From assembly GCF_006636205.1 (NCBI RefSeq), contig NZ_VIGB01000003.1:6884501-6948500 (forward strand): DNA of 64,000 nucleotides, written 5' to 3'. Positions 60,381-64,000 of the stretch are shown in pieces (position 1 is the stretch's first letter; each line of letters begins with the position of its first letter). Origin of the DNA: Kitasatospora acidiphila. GTDB lineage: Bacteria; Actinomycetota; Actinomycetes; Streptomycetales; Streptomycetaceae. Made by a program: the position numbers and the translations under genes. The notes beneath the pieces are model-generated. The model saw only the letters and a list, made by a program, of their open reading frames with translations. It did not search any database and was not told where the DNA came from.

Positions 60381-60395
60381 GGGGCTGATGCTCCA

Positions 60396-60417
60396 ACCCT
60401 GCCACCAGCGTCAAGGT
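60396..60417 (-). promoter_or_regulatory. MerR-type operator in the SDR promoter
   Basis: On the minus strand ACCTTGAC-6 bases-GGCAGGGT forms an imperfect dyad (six of eight pairs) close to the known MerR-family consensus ACCTTGAC...GTCAAGGT. It lies between a TTGACC (60415-60420, minus strand) and the SDR start. Confidence 0.6.
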
Positions 60418-60777
60418 CAAGCGGCGCGGGGTGGGGGTGGGGCGGTGCTGGAGCCGGGTGAGCGGTGATGGCGGGTGGGTGGCCGGCAGCCGGGAGCCCG
60501 GCCGCCGGTTCTCCCGGTGGTGGGGTGGGTTGGCGCCGGAGCAGCGTGAGCGCCCGAGCTCCGGGGGTTTGGCCATCTGCTCTCCCGGTCACCCGATCTC
60601 TCGCCCCCGCCAGCCTGCCACCCCGCTACCCCCGCCGCCTCACCGCCTCACCGCCCCGCCGCTCGGCGCCGCGGCGAAGCCGCTGGCGCCGGTGGTGGGG
60701 GCAGCGGGGCGTCAGCCCGGTGGTGGTGCGGGTGTCAGCTGCGCGGTGGTGGTGCGGGCGTCGGCCCCGGCGGGCGG
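60418..60777. other. Intergenic region without a supported gene
   Basis: About 360 bases of very G+C-rich, low-complexity sequence lie between the SDR promoter and the end of the MFS gene. GTGGTGGTGCGGG recurs at the right end. Open frames here lack ribosome binding sites and recognisable products. Confidence 0.55.
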
Positions 60778-61962
60778 TTAGGCCGTTGCGTTCCTCTCCG
60801 TACGGCGGCGCCGCAGTACGGCCGGGGCCGTGGCGAGGACGGCGACGACGAGCAGTGCGGCGGGTGCGGCCAGGGCGCCGAGCGGGCCGGCGCGGTCGAC
60901 CAGGAGGCCGCCGAGCGAGGCGCCGGCGGCGGCACCCAGGTTGTAGGCCGTGTTGACCCAGGCGCCCGCCTCGGTCCGGGAACCGGTGGGGACCAGCAAC
61001 TCGACCAGCTGGTAGGCGGTGATCAGCAGCACGTCCGTGACACCCCCGGCGAGCAGCAGCCCCAGTGCGGCGGCCGGGCTCCCGCGCAGCAGTGCGGGGA
61101 GGGCGTAGCAGGCGGTGGCGGCGGCGACCAGCAGCAGCGGGCGGCGGGTCAACTCGCCGGGCAGGCCGAGGCGTCCGTACAGCAGCCCGCCGATCACGCC
61201 GCCGATCGAGAAGAGCGTGGTGAGCACCCCGGTGGTGACCGTGCCCCAGGCGGCCAGCATCGCCACCTCCATCAGCGACAGGGCCGCCGCCACCGCCAGC
61301 ACCAGACCGAGAAGCGGCACAAATCCCGCTGCCAGCAAAGGAGTTCGCTGCCTGCCCGGCCGCACCTCGACGTGGCCGGGCACCGCCCGCAACGCGCCCG
61401 GCAGCAATCCGAAGCCCACCAGCGCCAGCACCGCGCACACCACCAGCACGGTTGCCGCGGATGACACCGCGATCAACACCCCGGCGAGCACCGGCCCGAG
61501 AGCGAAGACCGTCGACTCGGTGGCGGTGTCGAGGCTGAGCATCGACTGCCGCTGCGCCTCGTCGGCCGCGAGTCGGCCCCAGGCCGTGCGCAGCAGCGGC
61601 CCGACCGGCGGCGGGCAGGCGCCGGCCAGCACCGCGACGGCCACGACCAGCGCGGTCGGCTGCCGCTCGGTGCAGACGGCGGCCAACAGGAGTAGCAGCA
61701 GCGCATAGCAGCCGGCCATCGGCCGCAGCGCTCCCGGCCGGCGTTCGACCAGGCGGGCGCGGAGCGGCCCGAGCAGGGCGGTGGCCAGCCCGGCCAGGCC
61801 GACGGCGGTACCGGCCACCGCATAGGAACCGGTGCCGGCCCGAACCGCGAGCAGCATGGGGATGCTCAGCAGCCCGTAGCAGAGCCGGGCCGGCAGGCCG
61901 GTGAGGAAGAGGGCGCGCGCTCGGGGCAGCGCGAAGACAGCACGATAGGACGCACTGGACAT
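60778..61962 (-). CDS. Major facilitator superfamily transporter
   Basis: The 394-residue protein has about twelve hydrophobic segments. Residues 1-190 form the first six, with VERRPGALRPMAGCYALLLL near the loop between helices 2 and 3; the second half begins after VPGHVEVRPGRQRTPLLAAG. Landmarks include LGPVLAGVLIAVSSAATVLV and NTAYNLGAAAGASLGGLLVD. It resembles drug- or sugar-efflux-type MFS proteins, but the substrate is open. ATG 61962 follows GGAG. A dyad at 62055-62069 lies in its upstream region. Confidence 0.87.
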   Translation of the reverse strand: MSSASYRAVFALPRARALFLTGLPARLCYGLLSIPMLLAVRAGTGSYAVAGTAVGLAGLATALLGPLRARLVERRPGALRPMAGCYALLLLLLAAVCTERQPTALVVAVAVLAGACPPPVGPLLRTAWGRLAADEAQRQSMLSLDTATESTVFALGPVLAGVLIAVSSAATVLVVCAVLALVGFGLLPGALRAVPGHVEVRPGRQRTPLLAAGFVPLLGLVLAVAAALSLMEVAMLAAWGTVTTGVLTTLFSIGGVIGGLLYGRLGLPGELTRRPLLLVAAATACYALPALLRGSPAAALGLLLAGGVTDVLLITAYQLVELLVPTGSRTEAGAWVNTAYNLGAAAGASLGGLLVDRAGPLGALAAPAALLVVAVLATAPAVLRRRRTERNATA

Positions 61963-62054
61963 GGGGATTCTCCGAATACACAGCGCGATCGGCGGTCGCC
62001 GGATCGCGCGCGGGCACGACAGATCACCGTCTGGCGCTTGGCGGAGCAAGCGGC

Positions 62055-62069
62055 CTGACGGTCTGTCAG
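62055..62069. promoter_or_regulatory. Dyad between MFS and hydrolase genes
   Basis: CTGAC-GGTCT-GTCAG is a perfect inverted repeat of the TetR-operator type in the divergent space between the MFS and hydrolase genes. No TetR gene is adjacent, so its binding protein is unknown. Confidence 0.45.
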
Positions 62070-62151
62070 TGCGGTTCGGAGGCGAACATGAGTGTCAGAG
62101 TAGCCGACTAGGGTCACGAAGCGGAAGATCGTTGAGGGAGGTCGGCTGACC

Positions 62152-62829
62152 ATGACGACTTATGTACTGATCCCCGGTGCCGGCGCGGGTCCCTGGTCCT
62201 GGCACCTGCTGGCGGACGAACTGCGCCGGCGCGGCCGGCAGGTGGTGGCCGTCGATCTGCCCTGCGAGGACGACGAGGCGGGGCTCGCCGAGTACGCCGA
62301 CACCGTGGTGCGGGCGGTCGGTGACCGGCGTGAACTGGTGCTGGTGGCGCACTCGTTCGGCGGGTTCACCGCGCCGCTGGTGTGCGACCGGCTGCCGGTG
62401 CGCCTGCTGGTGATGCTGCAGGCGCTGGTGCCGGCGCCGGGCGAGACGCCGGGGGAGTGGTGGGCCGACACCGGCCACGCGGCGGCCCGGCAGGCCGAGG
62501 ATGAGCGCGGCGACTGGGATCCGGACGACACCACGGCGCTCTTCCTGCACGACACACCGCCGGAGGTGGCCGCCGAGCTGCTGCGCCGGGGCCGCGAGCA
62601 GTCGGCGACACCGTTCCAGAAGCCCTGGCCACTGGCGGCCTGGCCGGCCGTGCCGACCAGGGTCCTGCTGGCGCGCGACGACCGGTTCCTCCCGGTCGAC
62701 TTCATGCGCCGGGTGGTGCGGGAGCGCCTGGGCATCACGCCTGACGAGATGCCGGGCGACCACTGCCCGATGCTCGGGCACCCGGTGGAGCTGGCCGATC
62801 GGCTGGAGGCCTATGAGTCCGCGCTCTGA
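62152..62829 (+). CDS. Alpha/beta hydrolase
   Basis: The 225-residue protein has TYVLIPGAGAGPWSWHLLAD (oxyanion loop), VLVAHSFGGFTAPLV (nucleophile Ser), LLARDDRFLPVDFMRRVV (acid region) and His in MPGDHCPMLGHPVELA. It resembles the esterase at 35462. The substrate is unknown. ATG 62152 follows GGGAGG. Its 3' end overlaps the convergent GNAT gene by 19 bases. Confidence 0.88.
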   Translation: MTTYVLIPGAGAGPWSWHLLADELRRRGRQVVAVDLPCEDDEAGLAEYADTVVRAVGDRRELVLVAHSFGGFTAPLVCDRLPVRLLVMLQALVPAPGETPGEWWADTGHAAARQAEDERGDWDPDDTTALFLHDTPPEVAAELLRRGREQSATPFQKPWPLAAWPAVPTRVLLARDDRFLPVDFMRRVVRERLGITPDEMPGDHCPMLGHPVELADRLEAYESAL

Positions 62830-63311
62830 GGGAGCCGCAGCTCCAGCACCAGCTTGTCGTGCAGCGGGATTCCGTACTCACCGACCAGCGGGATGGCCGG
62901 TTTGACGGTGCGCGCCCGGTCCACCGCACCCGGGTTGACGGCGGTGATCCGCAGGCCACGGCGCTGGTAGAAGCGCAGTGCGTCCAGGTTGTCGTTGGTG
63001 GTGACCAGCCAGAGCCGGGCCGCGCCCGCGCGGCCGGCCGCCTCGATCGCGGCGGCCAGCAGTGCGCTGCCCGTGCCGCCGCCGCGGTGCAGGGCGTCGA
63101 GCGAGACCACCTCCAGGCCGTCCGCCGACAGCCGGTAGGTGAGCAGGCCGGCCGGTTCGCCGTCGCGCTCGGCCAGCAGGGCCGGCAGCTCCAGCGCGTC
63201 GTACCGGTCGCCGTGCACCACGATCACCGTGCTGCCCCAGGAGTCGGCGAGGATCCGCGCAATCACGGCCCGATCACCGGGCCCGGCGGCCCGGATGTGC
63301 GGCTCGGTCAT
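62811..63311 (-). CDS. GNAT-family N-acetyltransferase
   Basis: The 166-residue protein has IRAAGPGDRAVIARILADSW, the acetyl-CoA loop LHRGGGTGSALLAAAIEAAG (R/Q-x-x-G-x-G/A) and LDALRFYQRRGLRITAVNPG, typical of GNAT folds. Small-molecule or protein acetylation is possible. The start ATG 63311 gives the usual length. It converges on, and overlaps, the hydrolase gene. Confidence 0.88.
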   Translation of the reverse strand: MTEPHIRAAGPGDRAVIARILADSWGSTVIVVHGDRYDALELPALLAERDGEPAGLLTYRLSADGLEVVSLDALHRGGGTGSALLAAAIEAAGRAGAARLWLVTTNDNLDALRFYQRRGLRITAVNPGAVDRARTVKPAIPLVGEYGIPLHDKLVLELRLPQSADS

Positions 63312-63346
63312 GCTCGCCACCTCAGCCAGTAGGTCTGAACGAATGG

Positions 63347-63370
63347 ATCCTGCCCGATATCGGGCAGGAT
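63347..63370. promoter_or_regulatory. Perfect 24-bp palindrome in a divergent promoter region
   Basis: ATCCTGCCCGAT followed directly by ATCGGGCAGGAT forms an uninterrupted palindrome between the divergent GNAT and 63410 genes. The plus strand then reads TTCTTGGTTTT. It could be an operator or a terminator; its position between divergent starts favours an operator. Confidence 0.5.
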
Positions 63371-63409
63371 TCTTGGTTTTCTCGGATCGGCCACCTAGGC
63401 TCACTGTCC

Positions 63410-63691
63410 GTGTCCAGCTCTCCTCCTCCAGCGCCGTACGCGGATCTGCTCGCCCACCTCACCCGGACCAGTGCACTTGGGCCCCGGGACGCCGCCCACG
63501 TGGTGGCCGAGGTGCTCGCGTACTTCTCCGAGACGACCGCGGACTTCGTGCGGCGGCGGCACGCCGAGTTGCAGGCCCGCGGGCTGACCAACGAGCAGAT
63601 CTTCAGCCGGATCACCGAGGAGCTGCCCGGCCGTCGGGTCGTCGCACCGGAGCTGTCGGCACGCCAGCTGCGGCGCATCGTCTACGGCTGA
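63410..63691 (+). CDS. Small uncharacterised protein upstream of glmS
   Basis: The 93-residue protein starts at GTG 63410, eight bases after TAGGCT, so the transcript is probably leaderless. It is helical: [60 protein letters not shown]. No membrane or catalytic motif is seen and I do not recognise the family. glmS starts 94 bases downstream on the same strand, so the two could be co-transcribed. Confidence 0.7.
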   Translation: MSSSPPPAPYADLLAHLTRTSALGPRDAAHVVAEVLAYFSETTADFVRRRHAELQARGLTNEQIFSRITEELPGRRVVAPELSARQLRRIVYG

Positions 63692-63785
63692 GCACGGCCC
63701 GGCACCGTCGGCCGCGCACAGCACGACGCAGCAGAGTCAGGTAGTCCGTCCGTCCCTCCACCCACGTCAGGAGCCAGCCCTCACC

Positions 63786-64000
63786 ATGTGCGGAATCGTC
63801 GCCTACATCGGTCCCAAGGACGCCACCCCCTTCCTGCTCGAAGGCCTGCAACGGCTGGAGTACCGCGGCTACGACTCCGCCGGTGTCGCGGTCACCGGCA
63901 AGGGCACCGGCCTGAAGGTGCGCAAGACCAAGGGCCGGGTGGCCGACCTGGCGGCCGCCATCCCGGCCCGGTTCAAGGGCGGCACCGGCATCGGCCACAC
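63786..64000 (+). CDS. glmS: Glutamine-fructose-6-phosphate aminotransferase, 5' part
   Basis: The gene runs off the right edge; 71 codons are visible. It begins [20 protein letters not shown], where Cys2 is the N-terminal nucleophile that releases ammonia from glutamine, and continues [16 protein letters not shown], a GlmS signature. The enzyme makes glucosamine-6-phosphate, the first dedicated step to UDP-GlcNAc and peptidoglycan. AGGAG lies 12 bases before ATG 63786, rather far. Confidence 0.95.
   Translation, partial: MCGIVAYIGPKDATPFLLEGLQRLEYRGYDSAGVAVTGKGTGLKVRKTKGRVADLAAAIPARFKGGTGIGH

Noticed and set aside
62088-62111. Seven-codon frame MSVRVAD after GGAGG
   Set aside because: Good ribosome binding site but too short to judge, and it overlaps the promoter region of the hydrolase gene; no structure after it suggests attenuation.

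Overview
The window is very G+C-rich, densely coded actinomycete DNA, most likely from a Streptomycetaceae member (Streptomyces, Kitasatospora or Streptacidiphilus; the genus cannot be fixed from the sequence alone). Supporting signs are GC-biased third codon positions, frequent GTG/TTG starts, 4-base GTGA/ATGA gene overlaps, many probable leaderless starts (a TANNNT -10 box about 7 bases before the start codon), mycothiol-type DinB-fold proteins, a Scr1-like XRE/DUF397 pair, SapA-like repeats and a DUF6230/DUF6114 pair. No rRNA, intact tRNA, insertion sequence or CRISPR array was seen.

Layout. 1-2.5 kb: an AlkB-like oxygenase cut by the window edge and a secreted CHAP hydrolase with three SapA-like repeats. 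2.9-13.3 kb: a corrin-ring cobalamin cluster (cobG, cobH, cobIJ, cobK, cbiD, cobM, cobL) interrupted by a PucR-type regulator and an SDR. 13.4-25.7 kb: housekeeping and accessory genes, including a SpoU rRNA/tRNA methyltransferase, secreted S1 protease, methyltransferases, TetR/SDR pair, lipoprotein, VOC, HAD, TlpA-like thioredoxin and an esterase. 25.9-27 kb: a coupled two-gene unit (a DUF6232-like membrane protein plus a small soluble protein) sharing a glycine-rich motif at the junction. 27-32.9 kb: secreted protein, lytic transglycosylase, apolipoprotein N-acyltransferase and EamA transporter. 33.2-35.3 kb: a WXG100 / amidase-effector / membrane-protein cassette. 35.4-38.3 kb: an accessory patch with a tRNA 3' remnant next to an N-terminally truncated XRE gene. 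38.5-45.8 kb: hydrolases, a phosphotransferase, acyltransferase and a DNA-repair group (DEDDh exonuclease, YcaQ/AlkZ-like glycosylase) around a LexA-like box. 45.8-50.5 kb: an RNA-repair operon. 50.6-64 kb: regulators with their targets (FAD monooxygenase, DUF6230/6114, MarR pair, MerR/SDR, MFS, GNAT) and the first 71 codons of glmS.

The most interesting system is the RNA-repair operon: an RNA ligase-kinase fusion is translationally coupled to a 945-residue protein joining a DUF504/MJ1316 RNA-end-recognition domain, an EEP nuclease/phosphatase, a LigT-type 2H phosphoesterase and a poly(A)-polymerase-like nucleotidyltransferase. Together these could recognise, trim, heal, tail and reseal broken RNA.

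Five genes (cobG, the PucR regulator, a methyltransferase, a secreted protein and the FAD monooxygenase) each carry one apparent single-base deletion, most clearly in C/G runs. The shared direction suggests sequencing error rather than five real pseudogenes, and they are annotated as continuous genes with the shift noted.
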